Assembly (NCBI GenBank): GCA_022113835.1
Contig: JAILWY010000019.1
Location: 6,348,001-6,412,000, forward strand
Length of the DNA stretch: 64,000 bases
Direction of reading: 5' to 3'
Origin: Atopsyche davidsoni
Taxonomy: Eukaryota; Arthropoda; Insecta; Trichoptera; Hydrobiosidae
Shown here: piece by piece, positions 1-15,500 of the stretch
How positions within the stretch are numbered: the first letter of the stretch is position 1
How the letters are laid out: each line of letters starts with the position of its first letter
The notes under the pieces: generated by a model
What the model saw: the letters and a program-made list of their open reading frames with translations, nothing else
Told to the model about the DNA's origin: nothing
The model's database searches: none
Translations under genes and position numbers: made by a program

Positions 1-1902
1 ATTTATATTACAAATTGCAATTATAGGATATTTATTAACACGGGGCGGCGAGCCCGTGCGTTAGAGCGAGATAGCTCCGCGCCTAGTGCTCGCTCTTTCT
101 CGCGCCCGCGTCGCTCCTCGCCCGGCAATTGACAGAATCCGGCAATCATTATTAGTTTTATAACATTTACGTTTATTTATTTAGTTAGAACTTTTTATAA
201 ATGGCATGAAATATATGTTTGACCTAAATTAATGAAATATTTGCGTATAATTAAAATATAAACACGCTCTTCAAAGCCGATCTGTATTAAATAAAAATCA
301 CTTGGAAAATCATAATCAAAACAACAGGTCTCATCAGTTGTATGCAATATTCATTTATATATATAAATCCCATGAACCATGGCATAGCGCGCGATAAACA
401 CGTATTTTCTTTTATAAAAGGTTTGATATTAGTAATACCCTCTTTTAGGAGTGAATTTTGTAATTTTTAGTGTATTATTTATATTACAAATTGCAATTAT
501 AGGATATTTATTAACACGGGGCGGCGAGCCCGTGCGTTAGAGCGAGATAGCTCCGCGCCTAGTGCTCGTTCTTTCTCGCGCCCGCGTCGCTCCTCGCCCG
601 GCAATTGACAGAATCCGGCAATCATTATTAGTTTTATAACATTTACGTTTATTTATTTAGTTAGAACTTTTTATAAATGGCATGAAATATATGTTTGACC
701 TAAATTAATGAAATATTTGCGTATAATTAAAATATAAACACGCTCTTCAAAGCCGATCTGTATTAAATAAAAATCACTTGGAAAATCATAATCAAAACAA
801 CAGGTCTCATCAGTTGTATGCAATATTCATTTATATATATAAATCCCATGAACCATGGCATAGCGCGCGATAAACACGTATTTTCTTTTATAAAAGGTTT
901 GATATTAGTAATACCCTCTTTTAGGAGTGAATTTTGTATTTTTTAGTGTATTATTTATATTACAAATTGCAATTATAGGATATTTATTAACACGGGGCGG
1001 CGAGCCCGTGCGTTAGAGCGAGATAGCTCCGCGCCTAGTGCTCGTTCTTTCTCGCGCCCGCGTCGCTCCTCGCCCGGCAATTGACAGAATCCGGCAATCA
1101 TTATTAGTTTTATAACATTTACGTTTATTTATGTAGTTAGAACTTTTTATAAATGGCATGAAATATATGTTTGACCTAAATAATGAAATATTTGCGTATA
1201 ATTAAAATATAAACACGCTCTTCAAAGCCGATCTGTATTAAATAAAAATCACTTGGAAAATCATAATCAAAACAACAGGTCTCATCAGTTGTATGCAATA
1301 TTTATTTATATATATAAATCCCATGAACCATGGCATAGCGCGCGATAAACACGTATTTTCTTTTATAAAAGGTTTGATATTAGTAATACCCTCTTTTAGG
1401 AGTGAATTTTGTAATTTTTAGTGTATTATTTATATTACAAATTGCAATTATAGGATATTTATTAACACGGGGCGGCGAGCCCGTGCGTTAGAGCGAGATA
1501 GCTCCGCGCCTAGTGCTCGTTCTTTCTCGCGCCCGCGTCGCTCCTCGCCCGGCAATTGACAGAATCCGGCAATCATTATTAGTTTTATAACATTTACGTT
1601 TATTTATGTAGTTAGAACTTTTTATAAATGGCATGAAATATATGTTTGACCTAAATAATGAAATATTTGCGTATAATTAAAATATAAACACGCTCTTCAA
1701 AGCCGATCTGTATTAAATAAAAATCACTTGGAAAATCATAATCAAAACAACAGGTCTCATCAGTTGTATGCAATATTCATTTATATATATAAATCCCATG
1801 AACCATGGCATAGCGCGCGATAAACACGTATTTTCTTTTATAAAAGGTTTGATATTAGTAATACCCTCTTTTAGGAGTGAATTTTGTAATTTTTAGTGTA
1901 TT

Positions 1903-4900
1903 ATTTATATTACAAATTGCAATTATAGGATATTTATTAACACGGGGCGGCGAGCCCGTGCGTTAGAGCGAGATAGCTCCGCGCCTAGTGCTCGTTCTTT
2001 CTCGCGCCCGCGTCGCTCCTCGCCCGGCAATTGACAGAATCCGGCAATCATTATTAGTTTTATAACATTTACGTTTATTTATTTAGTTAGAACTTTTTAT
2101 AAATGGCATGAAATATATGTTTGACCTAAATTAATGAAATATTTGCGTATAATTAAAATATAAACACGCTCTTCAAAGCCGATCTGTATTAAATAAAAAT
2201 CACTTGGAAAATCATAATCAAAACAACAGGTCTCATCAGTTGTATGCAATATTCATTTATATATATAAATCCCATGAACCATGGCATAGCGCGCGATAAA
2301 CACGTATTTTCTTTTATAAAAGGTTTGATATTAGTAATACCCTCTTTTAGGAGTGAATTTTGTAATTTTTAGTGTATTATTTATATTACAAATTGCAATT
2401 ATAGGATATTTATTAACACGGGGCGGCGAGCCCGTGCGTTAGAGCGAGATAGCTCCGCGCCTAGTGCTCGCTCTTTCTCGCGCCCGCGTCGCTCCTCGCC
2501 CGGCAATTGACAGAATCCGGCAATCATTATTAGTTTTATAACATTTACGTTTATTTATTTAGTTAGAACTTTTTATAAATGGCATGAAATATATGTTTGA
2601 CCTAAATTAATGAAATATATGCGTATAATTAAAATATAATCACGCTCTTCAAAGCCGATCTGTATTAAATAAAAATCACTTGGAAAATCATAATCAAAAC
2701 AACAGGTCTCATCAGTTGTATGCAATATTCATTTATATATATAAATCCCATGAACCATGGCATAGCGCGCGATAAACACGTATTTTCTTTTATAAAAGGT
2801 TTGATATTAGTAATACCCTCTTTTAGGAGTGAATTTTGTAATTTTTAGTGTATTATTTATATTACAAATTGCAATTATAGGATATTTATTAACACGGGGC
2901 GGCGAGCCCGTGCGTTAGAGCGAGATAGCTCCGCGCCTAGTGCTCGCTCTTTCTCGCGCCCGCGTCGCTCCTCGCCCGGCAATTGACAGAATCCGGCAAT
3001 CATTATTAGTTTTATAACATTTACGTTTATTTATTTAGTTAGAACTTTTTATAAATGGCATGAAATATATGTTTGACCTAAATTAATGAAATATTTGCGT
3101 ATAATTAAAATATAAACACGCTCTTCAAAGCCGATCTGTATTAAATAAAAATCACTTGGAAAATCATAATCAAAACAACAGGTCTCATCAGTTGTATGCA
3201 ATATTCATTTATATATATAAATCCCATGAACCATGGCATAGCGCGCGATAAACACGTATTTTCTTTTATAAAAGGTTTGATATTAGTAATACCCTCTTTT
3301 AGGAGTGAATTTTGTAATTTTTAGTGTATTATTTATATTACAAATTGCAATTATAGGATATTTATTAACACGGGGCGGCGAGCCCGTGCGTTAGAGCGAG
3401 ATAGCTCCGCGCCTAGTGCTCGTTCTTTCTCGCGCCCGCGTCGCTCCTCGCCCGGCAATTGACAGAATCCGGCAATCATTATTAGTTTTATAACATTTAC
3501 GTTTATTTATTTAGTTAGAACTTTTTATAAATGGCATGAAATATATGTTTGACCTAAATTAATGAAATATTTGCGTATAATTAAAATATAAACACGCTCT
3601 TCAAAGCCGATCTGTATTAAATAAAAATCACTTGGAAAATCATAATCAAAACAACAGGTCTCATCAGTTGTATGCAATATTCATTTATATATATAAATCC
3701 CATGAACCATGGCATAGCGCGCGATAAACACGTATTTTCTTTTATAAAAGGTTTGATATTAGTAATACCCTCTTTTAGGAGTGAATTTTGTAATTTTTAG
3801 TGTATTATTTATATTACAAATTGCAATTATAGGATATTTATTAACACGGGGCGGCGAGCCCGTGCGTTAGAGCGAGATAGCTCCGCGCCTAGTGCTCGCT
3901 CTTTCTCGCGCCCGCGTCGCTCCTCGCCCGGCAATTGACAGAATCCGGCAATCATTATTAGTTTTATAACATTTACGTTTATTTATTTAGTTAGAACTTT
4001 TTATAAATGGCATGAAATATATGTTTGACCTAAATTAATGAAATATTTGCGTATAATTAAAATATAAACACGCTCTTCAAAGCCGATCTGTATTAAATAA
4101 AAATCACTTGGAAAATCATAATCAAAACAACAGGTCTCATCAGTTGTATGCAATATTCATTTATATATATAAATCCCATGAACCATGGCATAGCGCGCGA
4201 TAAACACGTATTTTCTTTTATAAAAGGTTTGATATTAGTAATACCCTCTTTTAGGAGTGAATTTTGTAATTTTTAGTGTATTATTTATATTACAAATTGC
4301 AATTATAGGATATTTATTAACACGGGGCGGCGAGCCCGTGCGTTAGAGCGAGATAGCTCCGCGCCTAGTGCTCGCTCTTTCTCGCGCCCGCGTCGCTCCT
4401 CGCCCGGCAATTGACAGAATCCGGCAATCATTATTAGTTTTATAACATTTACGTTTATTTATTTAGTTAGAACTTTTTATAAATGGCATGAAATATATGT
4501 TTGACCTAAATTAATGAAATATTTGCGTATAATTAAAATATAAACACGCTCTTCAAAGCCGATCTGTATTAAATAAAAATCACTTGGAAAATCATAATCA
4601 AAACAACAGGTCTCATCAGTTGTATGCAATATTTATTTATATATATAAATCCCATGAACCATGGCATAGCGCGCGATAAACACGTATTTTCTTTTATAAA
4701 AGGTTTGATATTAGTGATACCCTCTTTTAGGAGTGAATTTTGTAATTTTTAGTGTATTATTTATATTATAAATTGCAATTATAAGATATTTATTAACACG
4801 GGGCGGCGAGCCCGTGCGTTAGAGCGAGATAGCTCCGCGCCTAGTGCTCGCTCTTTCTCGCGCCCGCGTCGCTCCTCGCCCGGCAATTGACAGAATCCGG

Positions 4901-7900
4901 CAATCATTATTAGTTTTATAACATTTACGTTTATTTATGTAGTTAGAACTTTTTATAAATGGCATGAAATATATGTTTGACCTAAATAATGAAATATTTG
5001 CGTATAATTAAAATATAAACACGCTCTTCAAAGCCGATCTGTATTAAATAAAAATCACTTGGAAAATCATAATCAAAACAACAGGTCTCATCAGTTGTAT
5101 GCAATATTCATTTATATATATAAATCCCATGAACCATGGCATAGCGCGCGATAAACACGTATTTTCTTTTATAAAAGGTTTGATATTAGTAATACCCTCT
5201 TTTAGGAGTGAATTTTGTAATTTTTAGTGTATTATTTATATTACAAATTGCAATTATAGGATATTTATTAACACGGGGCGGCGAGCCCGTGCGTTAGAGC
5301 GAGATAGCTCCGCGCCTAGTGCTCGCTCTTTCTCGCGCCCGCGTCGCTCCTCGCCCGGCAATTGACAGAATCCGGCAATCATTATTAGTTTTATAACATT
5401 TACGTTTATTTATTTAGTTAGAACTTTTTATAAATGGCATGAAATATATGTTTGACCTAAATTAATGAAATATTTGCGTATAATTAAAATATAAACACGC
5501 TCTTCAAAGCCGATCTGTATTAAATAAAAATCACTTGGAAAATCATAATCAAAACAACAGGTCTCATCAGTTGTATGCAATATTCATTTATATATATAAA
5601 TCCCATGAACCATGGCATAGCGCGCGATAAACACGTATTTTCTTTTATAAAAGGTTTGATATTAGTAATACCCTCTTTTAGGAGTGAATTTTGTAATTTT
5701 TAGTGTATTATTTATATTACAAATTGCAATTATAGGATATTTATTAACACGGGGCGGCGAGCCCGTGCGTTAGAGCGAGATAGCTCCGCGCCTAGTGCTC
5801 GCTCTTTCTCGCGCCCGCGTCGCTCCTCGCCCGGCAATTGACAGAATCCGGCAATCATTATTAGTTTTATAACATTTACGTTTATTTATTTAGTTAGAAC
5901 TTTTTATAAATGGCATGAAATATATGTTTGACCTAAATTAATGAAATATTTGCGTATAATTAAAATATAAACACGCTCTTCAAAGCCGATCTGTATTAAA
6001 TAAAAATCACTTGGAAAATCATAATCAAAACAACAGGTCTCATCAGTTGTATGCAATATTTATTTATATATATAAATCCCATGAACCATGGCATAGCGCG
6101 CGATAAACACGTATTTTCTTTTATAAAAGGTTTGATATTAGTGATACCCTCTTTTAGGAGTGAATTTTGTAATTTTTAGTGTATTATTTATATTATAAAT
6201 TGCAATTATAAGATATTTATTAACACGGGGCGGCGAGCCCGTGCGTTAGAGCGAGATAGCTCCGCGCCTAGTGCTCGCTCTTTCTCGCGCCCGCGTCGCT
6301 CCTCGCCCGGCAATTGACAGAATCCGGCAATCATTATTAGTTTTATAACATTTACGTTTATTTATGTAGTTAGAACTTTTTATAAATGGCATGAAATATA
6401 TGTTTGACCTAAATAATGAAATATTTGCGTATAATTAAAATATAAACACGCTCTTCAAAGCCGATCTGTATTAAATAAAAATCACTTGGAAAATCATAAT
6501 CAAAACAACAGGTCTCATCAGTTGTATGCAATATTCATTTATATATATAAATCCCATGAACCATGGCATAGCGCGCGATAAACACGTATTTTCTTTTATA
6601 AAAGGTTTGATATTAGTAATACCCTCTTTTAGGAGTGAATTTTGTAATTTTTAGTGTATTATTTATATTACAAATTGCAATTATAGGATATTTATTAACA
6701 CGGGGCGGCGAGCCCGTGCGTTAGAGCGAGATAGCTCCGCGCCTAGTGCTCGCTCTTTCTCGCGCCCGCGTCGCTCCTCGCCCGGCAATTGACAGAATCC
6801 GGCAATCATTATTAGTTTTATAACATTTACGTTTATTTATTTAGTTAGAACTTTTTATAAATGGCATGAAATATATGTTTGACCTAAATTAATGAAATAT
6901 TTGCGTATAATTAAAATATAAACACGCTCTTCAAAGCCGATCTGTATTAAATAAAAATCACTTGGAAAATCATAATCAAAACAACAGGTCTCATCAGTTG
7001 TATGCAATATTTATTTATATATATAAATCCCATGAACCATGGCATAGCGCGCGATAAACACGTATTTTCTTTTATAAAAGGTTTGATATTAGTGATACCC
7101 TCTTTTAGGAGTGAATTTTGTAATTTTTAGTGTATTATTTATATTATAAATTGCAATTATAAGATATTTATTAACACGGGGCGGCGAGCCCGTGCGTTAG
7201 AGCGAGATAGCTCCGCGCCTAGTGCTCGCTCTTTCTCGCGCCCGCGTCGCTCCTCGCCCGGCAATTGACAGAATCCGGCAATCATTATTAGTTTTATAAC
7301 ATTTACGTTTATTTATGTAGTTAGAACTTTTTATAAATGGCATGAAATATATGTTTGACCTAAATAATGAAATATTTGCGTATAATTAAAATATAAACAC
7401 GCTCTTCAAAGCCGATCTGTATTAAATAAAAATCACTTGGAAAATCATAATCAAAACAACAGGTCTCATCAGTTGTATGCAATATTCATTTATATATATA
7501 AATCCCATGAACCATGGCATAGCGCGCGATAAACACGTATTTTCTTTTATAAAAGGTTTGATATTAGTAATACCCTCTTTTAGGAGTGAATTTTGTAATT
7601 TTTAGTGTATTATTTATATTACAAATTGCAATTATAGGATATTTATTAACACGGGGCGGCGAGCCCGTGCGTTAGAGCGAGATAGCTCCGCGCCTAGTGC
7701 TCGCTCTTTCTCGCGCCCGCGTCGCTCCTCGCCCGGCAATTGACAGAATCCGGCAATCATTATTAGTTTTATAACATTTACGTTTATTTATTTAGTTAGA
7801 ACTTTTTATAAATGGCATGAAATATATGTTTGACCTAAATTAATGAAATATTTGCGTATAATTAAAATATAAACACGCTCTTCAAAGCCGATCTGTATTA

Positions 7901-9514
7901 AATAAAAATCACTTGGAAAATCATAATCAAAACAACAGGTCTCATCAGTTGTATGCAATATTCATTTATATATATAAATCCCATGAACCATGGCATAGCG
8001 CGCGATAAACACGTATTTTCTTTTATAAAAGGTTTGATATTAGTAATACCCTCTTTTAGGAGTGAATTTTGTAATTTTTAGTGTATTATTTATATTACAA
8101 ATTGCAATTATAGGATATTTATTAACACGGGGCGGCGAGCCCGTGCGTTAGAGCGAGATAGCTCCGCGCCTAGTGCTCGCTCTTTCTCGCGCCCGCGTCG
8201 CTCCTCGCCCGGCAATTGACAGAATCCGGCAATCATTATTAGTTTTATAACATTTACGTTTATTTATTTAGTTAGAACTTTTTATAAATGGCATGAAATA
8301 TATGTTTGACCTAAATTAATGAAATATTTGCGTATAATTAAAATATAAACACGCTCTTCAAAGCCGATCTGTATTAAATAAAAATCACTTGGAAAATCAT
8401 AATCAAAACAACAGGTCTCATCAGTTGTATGCAATATTCATTTATATATATAAATCCCATGAACCATGGCATAGCGCGCGATAAACACGTATTTTCTTTT
8501 ATAAAAGGTTTGATATTAGTGATACCCTCTTTTAGGAGTGAATTTTGTAATTTTTAGTGTATTATTTATATTATAAATTGCAATTATAAGATATTTATTA
8601 ACACGGGGCGGCGAGCCCGTGCGTTAGAGCGAGATAGCTCCGCGCCTAGTGCTCGCTCTTTCTCGCGCCCGCGTCGCTCCTCGCCCGGCAATTGACAGAA
8701 TCCGGCAATCATTATTAGTTTTATAACATTTACGTTTATTTATTTAGTTAGAACTTTTTATAAATGGCATGAAATATATGTTTGACCTAAATTAATGAAA
8801 TATTTGCGTATAATTAAAATATAAACACGCTCTTCAAAGCCGATCTGTATTAAATAAAAATCACTTGGAAAATCATAATCAAAACAACAGGTCTCATCAG
8901 TTGTATGCAATATTTATTTATATATATAAATCCCATGAACCATGGCATAGCGCGCGATAAACACGTATTTTCTTTTATAAAAGGTTTGATATTAGTGATA
9001 CCCTCTTTTAGGAGTGAATTTTGTAATTTTTAGTGTATTATTTATATTATAAATTGCAATTATAAGATATTTATTAACACGGGGCGGCGAGCCCGTGCGT
9101 TAGAGCGAGATAGCTCCGCGCCTAGTGCTCGCTCTTTCTCGCGCCCGCGTCGCTCCTCGCCCGGCAATTGACAGAATCCGGCAATCATTATTAGTTTTAT
9201 AACATTTACGTTTATTTATGTAGTTAGAACTTTTTATAAATGGCATGAAATATATGTTTGACCTAAATAATGAAATATTTGCGTATAATTAAAATATAAA
9301 CACGCTCTTCAAAGCCGATCTGTATTAAATAAAAATCACTTGGAAAATCATAATCAAAACAACAGGTCTCATCAGTTGTATGCAATATTCATTTATATAT
9401 ATAAATCCCATGAACCATGGCATAGCGCGCGATAAACACGTATTTTCTTTTATAAAAGGTTTGATATTAGTAATACCCTCTTTTAGGAGTGAATTTTGTA
9501 ATTTTTAGTGTATT
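1903..9514. repeat. Higher-order block, 16 monomers (copies 5-20), first instance
   Basis: Monomers 5 to 20 of the array. Typed by the diagnostic sites, the order is: 93T; 241A/262T; standard; 93T; standard; 352T/434G; 11T/26A/181G/del230; standard; 352T/434G; 11T/26A/181G/del230; 352T/434G; 11T/26A/181G/del230; standard; 434G; 11T/26A with 352T/434G; 11T/26A/181G/del230. The same sixteen types in the same order occur 40 monomers later, with the same total length of 7,612 bp. Reading alone supports the order of variants; base-for-base identity of the two blocks was not computed. Confidence 0.88.
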
Positions 9515-12500
9515 ATTTATATTACAAATTGCAATTATAGGATATTTATTAACACGGGGCGGCGAGCCCGTGCGTTAGAGCGAGATAGCTCCGCGCCTAG
9601 TGCTCGCTCTTTCTCGCGCCCGCGTCGCTCCTCGCCCGGCAATTGACAGAATCCGGCAATCATTATTAGTTTTATAACATTTACGTTTATTTATTTAGTT
9701 AGAACTTTTTATAAATGGCATGAAATATATGTTTGACCTAAATTAATGAAATATTTGCGTATAATTAAAATATAAACACGCTCTTCAAAGCCGATCTGTA
9801 TTAAATAAAAATCACTTGGAAAATCATAATCAAAACAACAGGTCTCATCAGTTGTATGCAATATTCATTTATATATATAAATCCCATGAACCATGGCATA
9901 GCGCGCGATAAACACGTATTTTCTTTTATAAAAGGTTTGATATTAGTAATACCCTCTTTTAGGAGTGAATTTTGTAATTTTTAGTGTATTATTTATATTA
10001 CAAATTGCAATTATAGGATATTTATTAACACGGGGCGGCGAGCCCGTGCGTTAGAGCGAGATAGCTCCGCGCCTAGTGCTCGCTCTTTCTCGCGCCCGCG
10101 TCGCTCCTCGCCCGGCAATTGACAGAATCCGGCAATCATTATTAGTTTTATAACATTTACGTTTATTTATTTAGTTAGAACTTTTTATAAATGGCATGAA
10201 ATATATGTTTGACCTAAATTAATGAAATATATGCGTATAATTAAAATATAATCACGCTCTTCAAAGCCGATCTGTATTAAATAAAAATCACTTGGAAAAT
10301 CATAATCAAAACAACAGGTCTCATCAGTTGTATGCAATATTCATTTATATATATAAATCCCATGAACCATGGCATAGCGCGCGATAAACACGTATTTTCT
10401 TTTATAAAAGGTTTGATATTAGTAATACCCTCTTTTAGGAGTGAATTTTGTAATTTTTAGTGTATTATTTATATTACAAATTGCAATTATAGGATATTTA
10501 TTAACACGGGGCGGCGAGCCCGTGCGTTAGAGCGAGATAGCTCCGCGCCTAGTGCTCGCTCTTTCTCGCGCCCGCGTCGCTCCTCGCCCGGCAATTGACA
10601 GAATCCGGCAATCATTATTAGTTTTATAACATTTACGTTTATTTATTTAGTTAGAACTTTTTATAAATGGCATGAAATATATGTTTGACCTAAATTAATG
10701 AAATATTTGCGTATAATTAAAATATAAACACGCTCTTCAAAGCCGATCTGTATTAAATAAAAATCACTTGGAAAATCATAATCAAAACAACAGGTCTCAT
10801 CAGTTGTATGCAATATTCATTTATATATATAAATCCCATGAACCATGGCATAGCGCGCGATAAACACGTATTTTCTTTTATAAAAGGTTTGATATTAGTA
10901 ATACCCTCTTTTAGGAGTGAATTTTGTAATTTTTAGTGTATTATTTATATTACAAATTGCAATTATAGGATATTTATTAACACGGGGCGGCGAGCCCGTG
11001 CGTTAGAGCGAGATAGCTCCGCGCCTAGTGCTCGTTCTTTCTCGCGCCCGCGTCGCTCCTCGCCCGGCAATTGACAGAATCCGGCAATCATTATTAGTTT
11101 TATAACATTTACGTTTATTTATTTAGTTAGAACTTTTTATAAATGGCATGAAATATATGTTTGACCTAAATTAATGAAATATTTGCGTATAATTAAAATA
11201 TAAACACGCTCTTCAAAGCCGATCTGTATTAAATAAAAATCACTTGGAAAATCATAATCAAAACAACAGGTCTCATCAGTTGTATGCAATATTCATTTAT
11301 ATATATAAATCCCATGAACCATGGCATAGCGCGCGATAAACACGTATTTTCTTTTATAAAAGGTTTGATATTAGTAATACCCTCTTTTAGGAGTGAATTT
11401 TGTAATTTTTAGTGTATTATTTATATTACAAATTGCAATTATAGGATATTTATTAACACGGGGCGGCGAGCCCGTGCGTTAGAGCGAGATAGCTCCGCGC
11501 CTAGTGCTCGCTCTTTCTCGCGCCCGCGTCGCTCCTCGCCCGGCAATTGACAGAATCCGGCAATCATTATTAGTTTTATAACATTTACGTTTATTTATTT
11601 AGTTAGAACTTTTTATAAATGGCATGAAATATATGTTTGACCTAAATTAATGAAATATATGCGTATAATTAAAATATAATCACGCTCTTCAAAGCCGATC
11701 TGTATTAAATAAAAATCACTTGGAAAATCATAATCAAAACAACAGGTCTCATCAGTTGTATGCAATATTCATTTATATATATAAATCCCATGAACCATGG
11801 CATAGCGCGCGATAAACACGTATTTTCTTTTATAAAAGGTTTGATATTAGTAATACCCTCTTTTAGGAGTGAATTTTGTAATTTTTAGTGTATTATTTAT
11901 ATTACAAATTGCAATTATAGGATATTTATTAACACGGGGCGGCGAGCCCGTGCGTTAGAGCGAGATAGCTCCGCGCCTAGTGCTCGCTCTTTCTCGCGCC
12001 CGCGTCGCTCCTCGCCCGGCAATTGACAGAATCCGGCAATCATTATTAGTTTTATAACATTTACGTTTATTTATTTAGTTAGAACTTTTTATAAATGGCA
12101 TGAAATATATGTTTGACCTAAATTAATGAAATATTTGCGTATAATTAAAATATAAACACGCTCTTCAAAGCCGATCTGTATTAAATAAAAATCACTTGGA
12201 AAATCATAATCAAAACAACAGGTCTCATCAGTTGTATGCAATATTCATTTATATATATAAATCCCATGAACCATGGCATAGCGCGCGATAAACACGTATT
12301 TTCTTTTATAAAAGGTTTGATATTAGTAATACCCTCTTTTAGGAGTGAATTTTGTAATTTTTAGTGTATTATTTATATTACAAATTGCAATTATAGGATA
12401 TTTATTAACACGGGGCGGCGAGCCCGTGCGTTAGAGCGAGATAGCTCCGCGCCTAGTGCTCGCTCTTTCTCGCGCCCGCGTCGCTCCTCGCCCGGCAATT

Positions 12501-15500
12501 GACAGAATCCGGCAATCATTATTAGTTTTATAACATTTACGTTTATTTATTTAGTTAGAACTTTTTATAAATGGCATGAAATATATGTTTGACCTAAATT
12601 AATGAAATATTTGCGTATAATTAAAATATAAACACGCTCTTCAAAGCCGATCTGTATTAAATAAAAATCACTTGGAAAATCATAATCAAAACAACAGGTC
12701 TCATCAGTTGTATGCAATATTTATTTATATATATAAATCCCATGAACCATGGCATAGCGCGCGATAAACACGTATTTTCTTTTATAAAAGGTTTGATATT
12801 AGTGATACCCTCTTTTAGGAGTGAATTTTGTAATTTTTAGTGTATTATTTATATTATAAATTGCAATTATAAGATATTTATTAACACGGGGCGGCGAGCC
12901 CGTGCGTTAGAGCGAGATAGCTCCGCGCCTAGTGCTCGCTCTTTCTCGCGCCCGCGTCGCTCCTCGCCCGGCAATTGACAGAATCCGGCAATCATTATTA
13001 GTTTTATAACATTTACGTTTATTTATGTAGTTAGAACTTTTTATAAATGGCATGAAATATATGTTTGACCTAAATAATGAAATATTTGCGTATAATTAAA
13101 ATATAAACACGCTCTTCAAAGCCGATCTGTATTAAATAAAAATCACTTGGAAAATCATAATCAAAACAACAGGTCTCATCAGTTGTATGCAATATTCATT
13201 TATATATATAAATCCCATGAACCATGGCATAGCGCGCGATAAACACGTATTTTCTTTTATAAAAGGTTTGATATTAGTAATACCCTCTTTTAGGAGTGAA
13301 TTTTGTAATTTTTAGTGTATTATTTATATTACAAATTGCAATTATAGGATATTTATTAACACGGGGCGGCGAGCCCGTGCGTTAGAGCGAGATAGCTCCG
13401 CGCCTAGTGCTCGCTCTTTCTCGCGCCCGCGTCGCTCCTCGCCCGGCAATTGACAGAATCCGGCAATCATTATTAGTTTTATAACATTTACGTTTATTTA
13501 TTTAGTTAGAACTTTTTATAAATGGCATGAAATATATGTTTGACCTAAATTAATGAAATATTTGCGTATAATTAAAATATAAACACGCTCTTCAAAGCCG
13601 ATCTGTATTAAATAAAAATCACTTGGAAAATCATAATCAAAACAACAGGTCTCATCAGTTGTATGCAATATTCATTTATATATATAAATCCCATGAACCA
13701 TGGCATAGCGCGCGATAAACACGTATTTTCTTTTATAAAAGGTTTGATATTAGTAATACCCTCTTTTAGGAGTGAATTTTGTAATTTTTAGTGTATTATT
13801 TATATTACAAATTGCAATTATAGGATATTTATTAACACGGGGCGGCGAGCCCGTGCGTTAGAGCGAGATAGCTCCGCGCCTAGTGCTCGCTCTTTCTCGC
13901 GCCCGCGTCGCTCCTCGCCCGGCAATTGACAGAATCCGGCAATCATTATTAGTTTTATAACATTTACGTTTATTTATTTAGTTAGAACTTTTTATAAATG
14001 GCATGAAATATATGTTTGACCTAAATTAATGAAATATTTGCGTATAATTAAAATATAAACACGCTCTTCAAAGCCGATCTGTATTAAATAAAAATCACTT
14101 GGAAAATCATAATCAAAACAACAGGTCTCATCAGTTGTATGCAATATTTATTTATATATATAAATCCCATGAACCATGGCATAGCGCGCGATAAACACGT
14201 ATTTTCTTTTATAAAAGGTTTGATATTAGTGATACCCTCTTTTAGGAGTGAATTTTGTAATTTTTAGTGTATTATTTATATTATAAATTGCAATTATAAG
14301 ATATTTATTAACACGGGGCGGCGAGCCCGTGCGTTAGAGCGAGATAGCTCCGCGCCTAGTGCTCGCTCTTTCTCGCGCCCGCGTCGCTCCTCGCCCGGCA
14401 ATTGACAGAATCCGGCAATCATTATTAGTTTTATAACATTTACGTTTATTTATGTAGTTAGAACTTTTTATAAATGGCATGAAATATATGTTTGACCTAA
14501 ATAATGAAATATTTGCGTATAATTAAAATATAAACACGCTCTTCAAAGCCGATCTGTATTAAATAAAAATCACTTGGAAAATCATAATCAAAACAACAGG
14601 TCTCATCAGTTGTATGCAATATTCATTTATATATATAAATCCCATGAACCATGGCATAGCGCGCGATAAACACGTATTTTCTTTTATAAAAGGTTTGATA
14701 TTAGTAATACCCTCTTTTAGGAGTGAATTTTGTAATTTTTAGTGTATTATTTATATTACAAATTGCAATTATAGGATATTTATTAACACGGGGCGGCGAG
14801 CCCGTGCGTTAGAGCGAGATAGCTCCGCGCCTAGTGCTCGCTCTTTCTCGCGCCCGCGTCGCTCCTCGCCCGGCAATTGACAGAATCCGGCAATCATTAT
14901 TAGTTTTATAACATTTACGTTTATTTATTTAGTTAGAACTTTTTATAAATGGCATGAAATATATGTTTGACCTAAATTAATGAAATATTTGCGTATAATT
15001 AAAATATAAACACGCTCTTCAAAGCCGATCTGTATTAAATAAAAATCACTTGGAAAATCATAATCAAAACAACAGGTCTCATCAGTTGTATGCAATATTT
15101 ATTTATATATATAAATCCCATGAACCATGGCATAGCGCGCGATAAACACGTATTTTCTTTTATAAAAGGTTTGATATTAGTGATACCCTCTTTTAGGAGT
15201 GAATTTTGTAATTTTTAGTGTATTATTTATATTATAAATTGCAATTATAAGATATTTATTAACACGGGGCGGCGAGCCCGTGCGTTAGAGCGAGATAGCT
15301 CCGCGCCTAGTGCTCGCTCTTTCTCGCGCCCGCGTCGCTCCTCGCCCGGCAATTGACAGAATCCGGCAATCATTATTAGTTTTATAACATTTACGTTTAT
15401 TTATGTAGTTAGAACTTTTTATAAATGGCATGAAATATATGTTTGACCTAAATAATGAAATATTTGCGTATAATTAAAATATAAACACGCTCTTCAAAGC

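Noticed and set aside
63..86. Helitron 3' end in each monomer (GAGC hairpin followed by CTAGT)
   Set aside because: A short hairpin and CTAG do occur (unit positions 64-85), but CTAG is followed by TG instead of the TC that would start the next tandem Helitron, and the stem is only four base pairs. Too weak to call.
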